Source: JANRLF01 sp033762815 (GTDB lineage Bacteria > Bacteroidota > Bacteroidia > Chitinophagales > CAIOSU01). Taken from it: a stretch of 64,000 nt of DNA. The DNA lies in assembly GCA_033762815.1 (NCBI GenBank), contig JANRLF010000010.1:82862-146861 (forward strand), in the 5' to 3' direction. The notes under the pieces were generated by a model. The model saw only the letters and a list, made by a program, of their open reading frames with translations. It did no database searches and had not been told where the DNA came from. Position 1 is the stretch's first letter; each line of letters starts with the position of its first letter. Of the stretch, positions 18,865 through 28,036 are shown one piece after another. Both the position numbers and the translations under genes were made by a program.

Positions 18865-19637
18865 ACAAATTCTATTTGCACGGTATCACCTATGTGCAGG
18901 CCCAACAGGCCCGCGGCTTTACCTTTATTGATGGCTATTTCCAGGTAGCCGTTGGTGTTGAAGATACATAATTTTTCCCCTTCAGGAGCTTCATAATAAT
19001 ATCGGCTGATTTCAGTGATGCGCTCGCTGCGCTTAAAGAAAATAGCATAATTGCGCCCAGCGCGTTGCTGCTCAAAGAAATCGCGATGGATGTTCAGAAC
19101 CGCATTCTGAAAAGCATCAATGTAAATCACGGAGCCTTTTAGCACATTGTTTTGCACCACGGGGGCCAAGTTGGCCAATTGGCGCACTTGGAATACAGGC
19201 CTACCCAGTTGCTGCAATTCCTTACCAGCCAACAAATGACCTGCACTTTGCGCTATCAGTTGATTGAGGGAAGTAAAATCAGTATTCGTTTGTTTGTAAA
19301 GCTCTAGTTCATACACCAGTTCCGGCTCTTGATCGAATGCCATACTGAACAGTCCATTGTCCGGCCCAATGAAAAAATGCTCATTGTGCCGCACGGCTAC
19401 CTGCTTTTGCGCGCTGCCTTCTAACTGGTTTACGCAGATAATATGCAGGGTATTTTCAGGAAAAGCCTCGTAGGCATTGCGCAATACAAATGCAGCCTCG
19501 GAGATATTGAAAGGTTCCACTTGATGGCATATATCCACCAACTGGGCCATCGGTGCTGCCTTCAACAGATGCCCTTTCAGCACCCCAACATAAAAGTCGC
19601 GGTAACCGAAATCGGTAATCAGGCTTACAATGGGCAT
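18861..19637 (-). CDS. SAM hydroxide adenosyltransferase (DUF62 family)
   Basis: 258 residues. The start MPIVSLITDFGYRDFYVG is diagnostic of the family, with the TDFG and D..H regions that bind S-adenosylmethionine. HFFIGPDNGLFSMAF in the middle and NRDFFEQ-like and INKGKAAGLLGLHIGDTV at the C-terminus complete the two-domain fold. Known members use water (hydroxide) to split SAM into adenosine and methionine; relatives are the fluorinases and chlorinases. The in-frame TTG two codons upstream was not chosen because the ATG gives the conserved N-terminus. Coupled to the ABM protein at 18577 through a 4-base overlap; the link between the two activities is unknown. Confidence 0.92.
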   Translation of the reverse strand: MPIVSLITDFGYRDFYVGVLKGHLLKAAPMAQLVDICHQVEPFNISEAAFVLRNAYEAFPENTLHIICVNQLEGSAQKQVAVRHNEHFFIGPDNGLFSMAFDQEPELVYELELYKQTNTDFTSLNQLIAQSAGHLLAGKELQQLGRPVFQVRQLANLAPVVQNNVLKGSVIYIDAFQNAVLNIHRDFFEQQRAGRNYAIFFKRSERITEISRYYYEAPEGEKLCIFNTNGYLEIAINKGKAAGLLGLHIGDTVQIEFV

Positions 19638-19795
19638 GTACAATGCGGTCTTTGACCGCCAAAATACTTGAATTTTTCAAGCCACTACTGCGTTTTCATT
19701 AACGTGTGCACACTTGGCGTATATTATTTTATACGTTTTGGCATTATTTTTTGAGATGGAAAACTGTAGTTTTACCTGATATATACCCATAGACA

Positions 19796-20782
19796 TTGAG
19801 CGAGATCATTATTAACCTTGAAGGTGTTAGTCCAGTTGCCTTCTATGGTGTGAACAACTCCAAACTGGCTTTGCTGAAAAGGGCTTTCCCAAAAATGAAA
19901 ATCGTTTCCCGCGGCAACAAAATCAAGCTGGCAGGCAGCGAGGAAGATATTGAACTGATACAGGAGAAAATCAACCTGATGATGCGCCTGTTGGAAAGGG
20001 ACAGCCACCTGAGCGATAAACAAGTCGAAGATTTATTATCTGGCGAAGATGGGGCAGAACCGCCCGCATCGGAATACAGCAGTGATGTATTGGTACATGG
20101 CCGCAACGGGCTTCAGGTAAAGGCACGCACCGCTAACCAGAAGAAGATGGTAGAGGTATCGGAGAAGAATGATATCATGTTTGCCATAGGCCCAGCGGGT
20201 ACGGGCAAAACCTATACTGCTGTAGCCTTGGCAGTTAGGGCACTGAAGAATAAGCTGGTGCGCAAAATCATCCTTACCCGCCCAGCTGTAGAAGCAGGAG
20301 AAAACCTAGGCTTCCTGCCCGGTGATTTAAAAGAGAAGATTGACCCTTATCTGCGCCCCCTGTACGATGCCTTAGATGATATGATCCCCATCGAAAAGCT
20401 GAACTATTACATGGAGAACAGGGTAATCGAAGTAGCACCGCTGGCTTTTATGCGCGGCCGTACCTTGGACCATTCTTTCATTCTGCTCGATGAGGCGCAA
20501 AACGCTACCCATTCGCAACTGAAAATGTTCCTTACCCGTATAGGGCCTTCCGCTAAGTGCATTATCACTGGCGACCTTACTCAAATTGACCTGCCACGCA
20601 ATCAGGAATCGGGCTTGCGAAAGGCAGTGGATTTACTGAGCCCTATTGAAGGCATCGGCACAGTGTACCTCAATGAGGGCGACGTAATCCGCCACCGCTT
20701 GGTGAAACAAATCGTAATTGCCTACAACCGCGACGCCGAACAAAACCCACCCGTAGAAAGGGGCGGCGGCAAAAGGTGGTAA
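19796..20782 (+). CDS. PhoH-family ATPase
   Basis: 328 residues. The start is TTG at 19796: an in-frame TAG lies two codons upstream and no ATG occurs until well inside the protein, while the TTG gives the family-typical start SEIIINLEGVSPVAFYG. Residues ~132-139 are the Walker A motif GPAGTGKT; the Walker B region reads FILLDEAQNAT; TGDLTQIDLP and GIGTVYLNEGDVIRH follow, all typical of PhoH/PhoL. The N-terminal ~100 residues resemble a KH-like RNA-binding part. PhoH proteins are cytoplasmic ATPases linked to RNA metabolism and often lie next to ybeY, which is not the case here. Terminator hairpin downstream. Confidence 0.95.
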   Translation: MSEIIINLEGVSPVAFYGVNNSKLALLKRAFPKMKIVSRGNKIKLAGSEEDIELIQEKINLMMRLLERDSHLSDKQVEDLLSGEDGAEPPASEYSSDVLVHGRNGLQVKARTANQKKMVEVSEKNDIMFAIGPAGTGKTYTAVALAVRALKNKLVRKIILTRPAVEAGENLGFLPGDLKEKIDPYLRPLYDALDDMIPIEKLNYYMENRVIEVAPLAFMRGRTLDHSFILLDEAQNATHSQLKMFLTRIGPSAKCIITGDLTQIDLPRNQESGLRKAVDLLSPIEGIGTVYLNEGDVIRHRLVKQIVIAYNRDAEQNPPVERGGGKRW

Positions 20783-20789
20783 AAATAGA

Positions 20790-20813
20790 AAGCCGGCTTT
20801 TCAGGGCCGGCTT
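20790..20813. terminator. Hairpin between convergent phoH and katG
   Basis: Stem AAGCCGGC / GCCGGCTT (20790-20797 and 20806-20813) with an 8-base loop. On the minus strand it is followed by TCTATTTTT, so it suits katG transcription best; on the plus strand no T-run follows. Confidence 0.6.
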
Positions 20814-20834
20814 CCGTGTAGATAAATGCTATGA

Positions 20835-23138
20835 TTATTGCAGGTCGAAGCGGTCAAGGTTCATCACCTTCGTCCATGCGGCCACAAAGTCATTTATAAA
20901 CTTCTGCTGGTTATCGAACGAGGCATAAAACTCTGAAAGCGCCCGCAATTCAGAATTAGAACCGAAAATCAAATCGGCTCTGGTTGCAGTAAACTTCACT
21001 GCGCCAGTTTTACGGTCAACGCCCTCATACACTGTTGCATTGGAAGAAGAGACCCTCCATTTCAAGCTCATGTCCAACAGGTTCACAAAGAAATCATTGC
21101 TCAAGGTGCCAGGCCTATTGGTCAAGATACCCAGCTTAGAATTGTCATAGTTGGCATCCAGGGAGCGCATACCGCCTACCAGTACGGTCATTTCAGGGGC
21201 CGTAAGGGTCAATAGCTGGGCTTTGTCAACCAACAACTCTTCTGTAGAATAAGCATATTGGGCCTTCTGATAATTCCTGAATCCATCGGCAATGGGCTCC
21301 AGAACGGACATTGAGGCAATATCGGTTTGCTCTTGTAGAGCGTCCATTCTGCCTGGGGAAAAGGGCACTTCAATTTTATGGCCTGCTTTCTTGGCCGCTT
21401 CTTCAATACCTACATTACCCGCCAATACTATCAAATCTGCCATGGAAACCCTTTTCTCTTTATTCTTGGTATTGAATGCACTTTGTATCTTGCCTAGGGC
21501 AGCTAACACTTTGTCCAGTTGCTTGGGGTTGTTCACTTCCCAGGTGCGCATGGGGGCCAATTGAATGCGGGCGCCATTAGCCCCTCCTTTTTTATCAGAC
21601 CCACGGAAAGTACTGGCGCTGGCCCAGGCCGTTTCCACCATTTCCTGAATGCTTAAGCCCGAGCTGAGTATTTGTGCTTTCAAACCAATAATGTCCTTGG
21701 CATCGATCAATGGATGGTTTAAGGCTGGTATAGGGTCTTGCCAAATAAACGACTCCTTTGGCACTTCAGGGCCTAAATACAATGTTTTGGGTCCCATATC
21801 GCGGTGGGTCAGTTTAAACCAAGCTTTTGCAAAAGCTGCTTCGAATTCATCAGGACGCTCCAAGAAACGTTTGGATATTTTGGCATACTCCGGATCGAAT
21901 CGCAGGGATAAATCCGTTGTCAGCATGGTAGGCTTTAGTTTCTTGGTGGTATCGAATGGGTCGGGTATCACCGCCATCGCATCTTTTGCCACCCATTGAT
22001 TGGCGCCACCGGGGCTTTTGGTCAATTCCCATTCATTGCCAAAAAGTGTTTTGAAATAACCATGGCTCCACTTGACAGGCGTTTTGGTCCAGATTACTTC
22101 CAAACCTGAAGTGATGGCATCTGTTCCGACGCCCGATTGGTAATTACTGGTCCAACCAAAACCCATTTCCTCAATGGCAGCCCCCTCAGGCTCTGGCCCT
22201 AAATGGCTGCCCGGGGCAGCACCGTGGGTTTTGCCCAGGGTATGCCCTCCAGCAATCAATGCCACGGTTTCCTCGTCATTCATACCCATGCGGCCAAAGG
22301 TCTCCCGGATATCCTTTGCAGCGGCTACAGGGTCAGGATTGCCATTAGGCCCCTCGGGGTTCACGTATATCAAGCCCATTTGCACCGCGGCCAATGGCTT
22401 TTCCAATTCGCGGTTGCCAGTATAGCGTTCATCGGCCAGCCATTTGCTTTCTTTCCCCCAGTACACATTGCTGGCCGGCTCCCAAACATCTTCCCGCCCG
22501 CCGGCAAAACCAATGGTCTTGAAACCCATTGACTCCAGTGCTACGTTCCCGGTAAGAATCATCAAATCGGCCCAAGATATCTTGTTGCCATATTTCTGTT
22601 TGATGGGCCACAACAACCTTCGTGCTTTATCCAGGTTGGCATTGTCAGGCCAGCTATTGAGGGGCGCAAAACGTTGCTGTCCTTCCCTTGAGCCTCCTCT
22701 GCCATCACCCGTGCGGTAGGTGCCTGCGCTGTGCCAGGCCATACGGATGAACAGCCCGCCATAATGCCCCCAGTCTGCCGGCCACCAATCTTGCGATTGG
22801 GTCATCAAATCGGTCAAGTCTTTCTTGAGTGCATTGTAATCAAGGCTTGAGAATGCATCTCGATAATTGAAATTAGTATCCAAGGGACTGCTCAAATTAG
22901 AGTTCATCCGCAGTACGCTTAAGTCCAGTTGGTTAGGCCACCAGGTATGGCTGCCTTTACTGGAAGGCGAAGTGGTCTTCGGGTACTCATCCTTGGTGGA
23001 ATCGACCTGAGCTTGGATGGCCTTATCGTATCCAAAAGGACAACCGCCTTTTGAATCGTCACTGGCATAGAACATATCATGTTGGGCATTTATACCCAAT
23101 GATATAAGGAGCATTGAGAAAATAGATAGGGGTTTCAT
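20835..23138 (-). CDS. katG: Catalase-peroxidase, predicted exported
   Basis: 767 residues from the ATG at 23138. The first 19 residues (MKPLSIFSMLLISLGINAQ) are a signal peptide, so the enzyme should be periplasmic; the longer upstream frame has no such start. The N-terminal peroxidase domain shows MAWHSAGTYRTGDGRGG with the distal Trp-His, GLIYVNPEGPNG with the Tyr of the Met-Tyr-Trp crosslink, and GGHTLGKTHGA with the proximal haem-ligand His. The second, haem-free domain starts near residue 430 and is complete. The enzyme destroys hydrogen peroxide. Length is as expected for KatG. Cytoplasmic KatG is the rule; exported versions are known but less common. Upstream repeats at 23152-23273 may be regulatory. 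Confidence 0.97.
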   Translation of the reverse strand: MKPLSIFSMLLISLGINAQHDMFYASDDSKGGCPFGYDKAIQAQVDSTKDEYPKTTSPSSKGSHTWWPNQLDLSVLRMNSNLSSPLDTNFNYRDAFSSLDYNALKKDLTDLMTQSQDWWPADWGHYGGLFIRMAWHSAGTYRTGDGRGGSREGQQRFAPLNSWPDNANLDKARRLLWPIKQKYGNKISWADLMILTGNVALESMGFKTIGFAGGREDVWEPASNVYWGKESKWLADERYTGNRELEKPLAAVQMGLIYVNPEGPNGNPDPVAAAKDIRETFGRMGMNDEETVALIAGGHTLGKTHGAAPGSHLGPEPEGAAIEEMGFGWTSNYQSGVGTDAITSGLEVIWTKTPVKWSHGYFKTLFGNEWELTKSPGGANQWVAKDAMAVIPDPFDTTKKLKPTMLTTDLSLRFDPEYAKISKRFLERPDEFEAAFAKAWFKLTHRDMGPKTLYLGPEVPKESFIWQDPIPALNHPLIDAKDIIGLKAQILSSGLSIQEMVETAWASASTFRGSDKKGGANGARIQLAPMRTWEVNNPKQLDKVLAALGKIQSAFNTKNKEKRVSMADLIVLAGNVGIEEAAKKAGHKIEVPFSPGRMDALQEQTDIASMSVLEPIADGFRNYQKAQYAYSTEELLVDKAQLLTLTAPEMTVLVGGMRSLDANYDNSKLGILTNRPGTLSNDFFVNLLDMSLKWRVSSSNATVYEGVDRKTGAVKFTATRADLIFGSNSELRALSEFYASFDNQQKFINDFVAAWTKVMNLDRFDLQ

Positions 23139-23151
23139 AATTTGTATTATT

Positions 23152-23273
23152 GGTGATAGCAGATTTATAGTAAAGTAATAGCAAACTTTTCTATCAATCA
23201 AATCGATATTTTCAATAACACGATAAATAAAATCTATCGAAAAGACTATCTAGCGTTTAAGGTGATAGCAGAT
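23152..23273. promoter_or_regulatory. Repeats in the katG upstream region
   Basis: The 140 bases between katG and the upstream cytochrome peroxidase hold GGTGATAGCAGAT twice (23152-23164 and 23261-23273). ATAG occurs at 23156, 23167 and 23178, exactly 11 bases apart, and CTAT at 23191, 23234 and 23246. OxyR-type regulators bind ATAG/CTAT half-sites at about one per helical turn, so a peroxide-sensor site is plausible, but the arrangement is not the canonical one and no TAnnTTTG box was found. Confidence 0.4.
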
Positions 23274-23277
23274 ACCC

Positions 23278-24408
23278 TTACTCAAAAGGATTCGAGTAAT
23301 CAGGATTGTTGATAAGGCTATAATCGGTAAGGCTTTTTAGAAATTCTACCACCTTAAACTTTTCATCTTGCGTTAAGCGGACACCGCCTTGGGAAGCGAA
23401 TTCCATGGAAACATCAGTAAAGGGTGTGGCATGCACACTATCGCTGTAAAAATCAACTACCTGCTCCAAAGTCTGGAAACGGCCATCGTGCATATAAGGA
23501 GCTGTAAGGGCAACATTGCGCAAAGAGGGCACTTTAAACTTGCCAAAATCATTGGCCACATTAGTGATGCCTCCCCTGCCCACGTCGCTGAAATCGGCGG
23601 TAGTCTGTGCATTCTGCAGCCCATTGTTACGGAACTGCTTGGTGATGCTATTATCTAAAAACAACCGGTTGCCGTCGCCATCGCCGTGGCAATGGATACA
23701 ATCGCCACCTTGTATCATGTCCAAATATATTTCGAATCCATCACGGGCATCTTGGGTCATTTGTTGCCCCCCCGCACGAGTCTTGTCAAAATCTGAATCG
23801 GCAGAAATTATGGTTTTCAGGAACTGGGCTATTGCCTTTGCGGTCAATTCGGGGGTAATTTGTTCTTTTTCCTTACCGAATGCCTCATAGAACAACTTTG
23901 GATACCGTTCGCTGCGCTGAAGCTTTACAATTACATCGCCCCACTTGCTGTCCATTTCTATGGGATTAACTACAGGTTCCAAAATTTGCTCTTCCAAAGT
24001 GCGGGAGCGCCCGTCCCAAAAGAAACTGGAATTGTACACCAAGTTGAACAAGGGCATACTGTTACGTACCCCTAATTGCCCTCTTACACCCGTGCTGAAC
24101 CTGTCGGTACTTGCAAAGGCATTGGCTTGCTTGTGACAGGAGCCACAGGAAATGGTACTGTCCGTGGAAAGAATTGGGTCATAAAACAACATCCTGCCCA
24201 ATAAAATACCTTCTTTGGTTTGAGGATTATCCGCATTCTCCGGTATGGGTGGGAAATTGGGAGGGGCTATTAAAGGCTGCGGGGTGGGATTATATACCCA
24301 GCCCTGGTTGTTGACGATAGGTTCATCGCCATTATTGAACAAAGGATCTTTTGTGCAGGAACTGATAACCGCCAACAACAGCAACACTGCAAATACCCTC
24401 AACCGCAT
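23278..24408 (-). CDS. Di-haem cytochrome c peroxidase, lipoprotein
   Basis: 376 residues from the ATG at 24408, which gives a lipoprotein signal with lipobox VISSC; the longer frame would bury it. Two haem motifs, CGSCHKQ and CIHCHGDG, mark the two haem domains. RVPSLRNVAL-type sequence (KVPSLRNVALTAPYMHDG) and VVDFYSDSVH match the family and the paralogue at 17385. It is expected to face the periplasm, anchored by lipid, and to reduce hydrogen peroxide. It is followed 139 bases later by katG on the same strand, so exported peroxide defence is clustered here. Confidence 0.93.
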   Translation of the reverse strand: MRLRVFAVLLLLAVISSCTKDPLFNNGDEPIVNNQGWVYNPTPQPLIAPPNFPPIPENADNPQTKEGILLGRMLFYDPILSTDSTISCGSCHKQANAFASTDRFSTGVRGQLGVRNSMPLFNLVYNSSFFWDGRSRTLEEQILEPVVNPIEMDSKWGDVIVKLQRSERYPKLFYEAFGKEKEQITPELTAKAIAQFLKTIISADSDFDKTRAGGQQMTQDARDGFEIYLDMIQGGDCIHCHGDGDGNRLFLDNSITKQFRNNGLQNAQTTADFSDVGRGGITNVANDFGKFKVPSLRNVALTAPYMHDGRFQTLEQVVDFYSDSVHATPFTDVSMEFASQGGVRLTQDEKFKVVEFLKSLTDYSLINNPDYSNPFE

Positions 24409-24482
24409 ACTGTGCAAAATACTAATGGTAAAAGTTTGAGACAAGTTAGCTAATACCCTACTTGTTTGCAAGGTATAATTGT

Positions 24483-24490
24483 CAAAATTA
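24483..24490 (-). promoter_or_regulatory. Possible -7 box for the lipoprotein cytochrome peroxidase
   Basis: TAATTTTG on the minus strand fits TAnnTTTG, 74 bases before the chosen ATG. The distance is longer than at other promoters here, so this is tentative. Confidence 0.35.
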
Positions 24491-24532
24491 GTTCAAGAAG
24501 TAGCATTCTTCTTTGTCTATCTACTCTTTAGG

Positions 24533-24889
24533 CTACCCTTCTACCCATTGCTGGGCAAGCTGTCTTTCTTCGGGCCCAAACAGCTTCACTTCTGCAGTGA
24601 AATAAGCCTTAGCGACCTTTTCAGCGGTTGAAAGCTTTTCCTTGTCGCCTACAAATGCAATTTTCACAAAGCTATCTCGGTGACTCAGGTCGAACTTTAC
24701 TTCTTTGGCAAATGCTCCCAATGTCATGCTATCATACCCCTCTAGCAAAAAGAGCACTCTTATCTTTTCATACCGCCTTATCAACTCCTTAAAGATGGGC
24801 AACGCCACATCGTAATCATCTTTGGTAAGTTTGCCATACATGGCAATTGCAATAGTATCATCCCTTCCTGTTTCGTTGAAACTGACCAT
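24533..24889 (-). CDS. SpoIIAA-like/STAS-fold protein
   Basis: 118 residues, no signal peptide. The pattern of strands and helices (IAIAMYGKLTKDDYDVALPI, IRVLFLLEGYDSMTL, DSFVKIAFVGDKEKL, ELFGPEE-like AEVKLFGPEERQLAQQWV) matches the SpoIIAA-like family, small STAS-fold proteins found widely in bacteria that are thought to bind lipids or partner proteins. The function here is unknown. Gene spacing (44 bases from the DUF4197 gene upstream on the same strand) suggests possible co-transcription. Confidence 0.8.
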   Translation of the reverse strand: MVSFNETGRDDTIAIAMYGKLTKDDYDVALPIFKELIRRYEKIRVLFLLEGYDSMTLGAFAKEVKFDLSHRDSFVKIAFVGDKEKLSTAEKVAKAYFTAEVKLFGPEERQLAQQWVEG

Positions 24890-24933
24890 AGCAAAGTTTT
24901 TGTGTGTTTAGGGCACACAAAACATGCCAAAGC

Positions 24934-25671
24934 CTACCTGCCAAACACGGTACGCAATATGTCTGTAACCCTTGCTGCAGGGTCTTTCCTGATTTTTTCT
25001 TCTTCTTTTCCAATCATTAAAAACAGGCCGTCCAGTGCTTTTTGGGTAGTATAATCTTCCAAATTAGGATTAACCTTTTTTACGAATGGCAACTTATTGT
25101 AACTGCTGGCCACCTTGTTCCAATACTTAGTTACCTGAACCTTGGCCAAAGCCGATTTAACGATGGGCTTGTATTTGGCCTTTAGCTGCTCTTGGGTTTT
25201 GCTTTTCAAATACATGGTGGCTTCATTGCTGGAGCCTTTTAAGATGGTCATTCCATCAGTAATAGTCATTTGCTTTACAGCATCCACAAATATGGGTGCG
25301 GCACTTTTAGCGGCTTCTTCAGCGGCGCGGTTAAGCGATTTCACAAAATCGTCCACATACTTTTGCCCACCAGGAACCTTGGCGGCCACATCCATTACTG
25401 GTTTTACCTCGGCAGGGTACGGAATTTTTATCAAGACGTTCCTAAAATAGCCATCTGTTTTCGACACATTACCTGCGGCGGTTTTGGTTGCGATATTCAG
25501 CGCTTCTTTAAGGCCATCTACTACTTTATCGCCGCTAATGTTGCTGGTATTGCTGGAGGTATTAGTGGTGGTAGTCCCGGTGGAGCCAGTTCCTGTAGGT
25601 ACTTTCTGTGCAAACAATGGCAAGGATGCAGCGATAAGACCACAGAAGAAGAAAAGTCGAAATGCTTTCAT
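24934..25671 (-). CDS. DUF4197 exported protein
   Basis: 245 residues with a signal peptide ending PLFAQ near residue 21, then a low-complexity Thr/Ser/Gly linker. From residue ~48 on it matches the DUF4197 family: VVDGLKEALNIATKTA, VLIKIPYPAEVKPV, LNRAAEEAAKSAAPIFVDAVKQMTI-type helices (read in parts), ILKGSSNEATMYLKSKT and a C-terminal GLFLMIGKEEEKIRKDP. These proteins are exported and helical; no activity is known. A -7 box lies at 25687. Confidence 0.9.
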   Translation of the reverse strand: MKAFRLFFFCGLIAASLPLFAQKVPTGTGSTGTTTTNTSSNTSNISGDKVVDGLKEALNIATKTAAGNVSKTDGYFRNVLIKIPYPAEVKPVMDVAAKVPGGQKYVDDFVKSLNRAAEEAAKSAAPIFVDAVKQMTITDGMTILKGSSNEATMYLKSKTQEQLKAKYKPIVKSALAKVQVTKYWNKVASSYNKLPFVKKVNPNLEDYTTQKALDGLFLMIGKEEEKIRKDPAARVTDILRTVFGR

Positions 25672-25686
25672 AACAATTTATTTTTC

Positions 25687-25694
25687 CAAAGATA
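25687..25694 (-). promoter_or_regulatory. Promoter -7 box of the DUF4197 gene
   Basis: TATCTTTG on the minus strand, 15 bases before the ATG; matches TAnnTTTG. The ~260 bases beyond it, up to the recQ stop at 25953, show no gene or clear repeat. Confidence 0.6.
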
Positions 25695-25952
25695 GGCAAA
25701 TCGGATACCAGTAGAATATCGTTCTTCTTAATTAAGCTAAGCAATTGTAAATCAATACACTTCAACAGATTAGACAATCCATAACACTGTCCTAATTTAT
25801 GCTAAGGTGTTTGCTATACTAGCCATATTTTGCTTTAAAGCGATATGGAAGAAAGATAAAGTGCAATAGAGGGAATGCAGCTACTATTCTTCAATTCATT
25901 GTTGAATCTATATGTGATAAAGCAATGGCTATCTTTATCTTATAATAAGGAA

Positions 25953-28031
25953 TTACTTCGCCCAAAAACTCAAATAGCGGTTTTGCCTGTTCCCGCTCGC
26001 CAGTTGTATCATGGCAAATCGAATATCCCTTATCTCGTCGTCCGAAACATATTGCTTCAAATCGATGGGATAATCCTTCTCAAAAAGGTCAATGAGGTGG
26101 GAGATGATGGTGTTTTCATGCAATTGTCGCCGCTGTGCGATGGATGGTAAATCCAAACCTTCCCGATAAAAAGCATAGCTCACCAAATTGGAGGTTCCTC
26201 TCCCTTTGATACCATTGAAAGCATTGGTTTTGATGAAATCCAGAATGGCCTCTATAAAAGACTCAGCATACATTTCCAGTTTCCGCTCGCTCATACCCGT
26301 TATCTGCGACATTTCTGCCAACGAACAAGGCCTTTGGGTGGTCATTTGCTTCAGCGTTGGGTCGCCCACCACCTGGTGCGGTGCCAAGCCTTCCCTTTGT
26401 GCCAAAAATTGTCGTCTTTTTACCAATGCATCGTACAGTCCCTCTTCAAATACTTCGGTTTTGGTTTTGCGCTTTTCATACAAGGTTTCGGGTTCTTTCT
26501 TGATGGCGGAGAAGCTTACCAAGTCCACCTTATTGTTGCCAAAAAGCGTGCTTCTCCCGCTTTCCGTAATTAACAGTACCTGCTTTTGGTCATAGGCAAT
26601 TTCTACCAAACCCATTGCTAACATCTGCTGCAAATAATCCTGCCACTCTTCTATGGAATTATCCTTGCCTGCCCCATAGGTCTTGATTTGGTGATAGCCC
26701 TTTTCCACCAATTCCTGCCTAGTACTGCCCCTTAGAATATCCACTAACATACCTGCCGCCACACCCTCATTGGTGCGCACAATAGCCGACAGTGCCTTTT
26801 GGGCAAGAATAGTACCGTCAAAGGTACGGGGAGGTTGGGCGCATACATCGCAATTGTTGCAGTTGCGGTTCCAGTTTTCGCTGAAATAATTAAGCAATAT
26901 GGTCCTTCTACAAATGCGGGTTTGCGTAAACTGCCACATTCTGTCCAATTTGGAAAGCTGGGTCACTTTTAGCTCCTCGCTACCTGTACCTTTCGCCAAC
27001 ATTTCCCTGAGGGTGATATAATCGCTCATACTATAATAAAATACGGCCTCCGCCTTCAACCCGTCCCTGCCGGAGCGACCAATTTCCTGATAATAGCCTT
27101 CAATATTCTTTGGCAGGTTGTAGTGTATCACCCAGCGTACGTTGCTCTTGTCAATACCCATTCCGAATGCAATGGTAGCACAGATAATGGGGGTTTTGTC
27201 TTTCAGAAAATCGGTCTGCACCTTATCCCTTTCCGCACTGCCCATGCCGGCATGGTAATATTCGGCTTTAATTCCTGCCTTTTGCAGGCGTTGGGCAAGT
27301 TCCTCAGTTCCTTTTCGGCTCAGGCAATAAATTATGCCCGATTGGTTGGGCCTGTTGTGGATGAAATCGACAATGCTTTTTAGCCGATTCCTTGCTGGCA
27401 GCACCTTCAAATTGAGATTAGGCCTATCGAAAGAAGAAATAAAAACCTGCGGATTGTTTAAATGCAACTGTGCCACAATATCCTGCCTAGTAAGCTTATC
27501 GGCAGTAGCAGTCAAAGCAACGAAAGGAATGTTTGGAAACAACTGCTTTATTTGTTTCAGATTGGTGTAATCAGGCCTGAAGTCATGGCCCCAGGAAGAA
27601 ATGCAATGTGCCTCGTCAATCGCCACCATGCTCACGTGCAAGTGCTGCAAGGTGTTCAAAAATGATTGGGCACTAAGTTTTTCAGGGGATACATACAGCA
27701 ATTTCAAGCTTCCGCTCAATGCCTGCCCTTCTATTTTGGCCTGCTCGGCTGCACTTAAACTACTGTTTAAGAAAGCAGCCGATATACCATTGGCTCTCAG
27801 GCTTTCCACTTGATCTTTCATCAAAGAAATCAAGGGCGATACTACTAGGCACAACCCGGCATTCATCAATGCCGGAATTTGATAGCAAATGGACTTTCCG
27901 CCACCAGTGGGCATCAGCACCAAAGTGTCTTGGCCATTGCAAACACACTCGATAATGTCGGCTTGTAAAGGCCTGAAACTAGCGTATCCGTAATATTGTT
28001 TTAAAAGCTGGCTGGCCCTTTCGATTACCAT
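25953..28031 (-). CDS. recQ: ATP-dependent DNA helicase RecQ
   Basis: 692 residues. Helicase core: FRPLQADII at the start, Walker A MPTGGGKS near residue 40, DEAH box in AIDEAHCISSWGHDFRP, motif VI in QEIGRSGRDG. The RecQ C-terminal zinc site is CRRTILLNYF...CNNCDVC. A winged-helix part, an HRDC-like region near residue 530, and a C-terminal helix-turn-helix domain (LPSIAQRRQLHENTIISHL) follow, the latter usual in Bacteroidota RecQ. It unwinds DNA 3' to 5' in recombination and fork repair. It begins 5 bases after the pgk stop and so appears to be the last gene of a gap-pgk-recQ operon. Confidence 0.96.
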   Translation of the reverse strand: MVIERASQLLKQYYGYASFRPLQADIIECVCNGQDTLVLMPTGGGKSICYQIPALMNAGLCLVVSPLISLMKDQVESLRANGISAAFLNSSLSAAEQAKIEGQALSGSLKLLYVSPEKLSAQSFLNTLQHLHVSMVAIDEAHCISSWGHDFRPDYTNLKQIKQLFPNIPFVALTATADKLTRQDIVAQLHLNNPQVFISSFDRPNLNLKVLPARNRLKSIVDFIHNRPNQSGIIYCLSRKGTEELAQRLQKAGIKAEYYHAGMGSAERDKVQTDFLKDKTPIICATIAFGMGIDKSNVRWVIHYNLPKNIEGYYQEIGRSGRDGLKAEAVFYYSMSDYITLREMLAKGTGSEELKVTQLSKLDRMWQFTQTRICRRTILLNYFSENWNRNCNNCDVCAQPPRTFDGTILAQKALSAIVRTNEGVAAGMLVDILRGSTRQELVEKGYHQIKTYGAGKDNSIEEWQDYLQQMLAMGLVEIAYDQKQVLLITESGRSTLFGNNKVDLVSFSAIKKEPETLYEKRKTKTEVFEEGLYDALVKRRQFLAQREGLAPHQVVGDPTLKQMTTQRPCSLAEMSQITGMSERKLEMYAESFIEAILDFIKTNAFNGIKGRGTSNLVSYAFYREGLDLPSIAQRRQLHENTIISHLIDLFEKDYPIDLKQYVSDDEIRDIRFAMIQLASGNRQNRYLSFWAK

Positions 28032-28036
28032 ATAGC

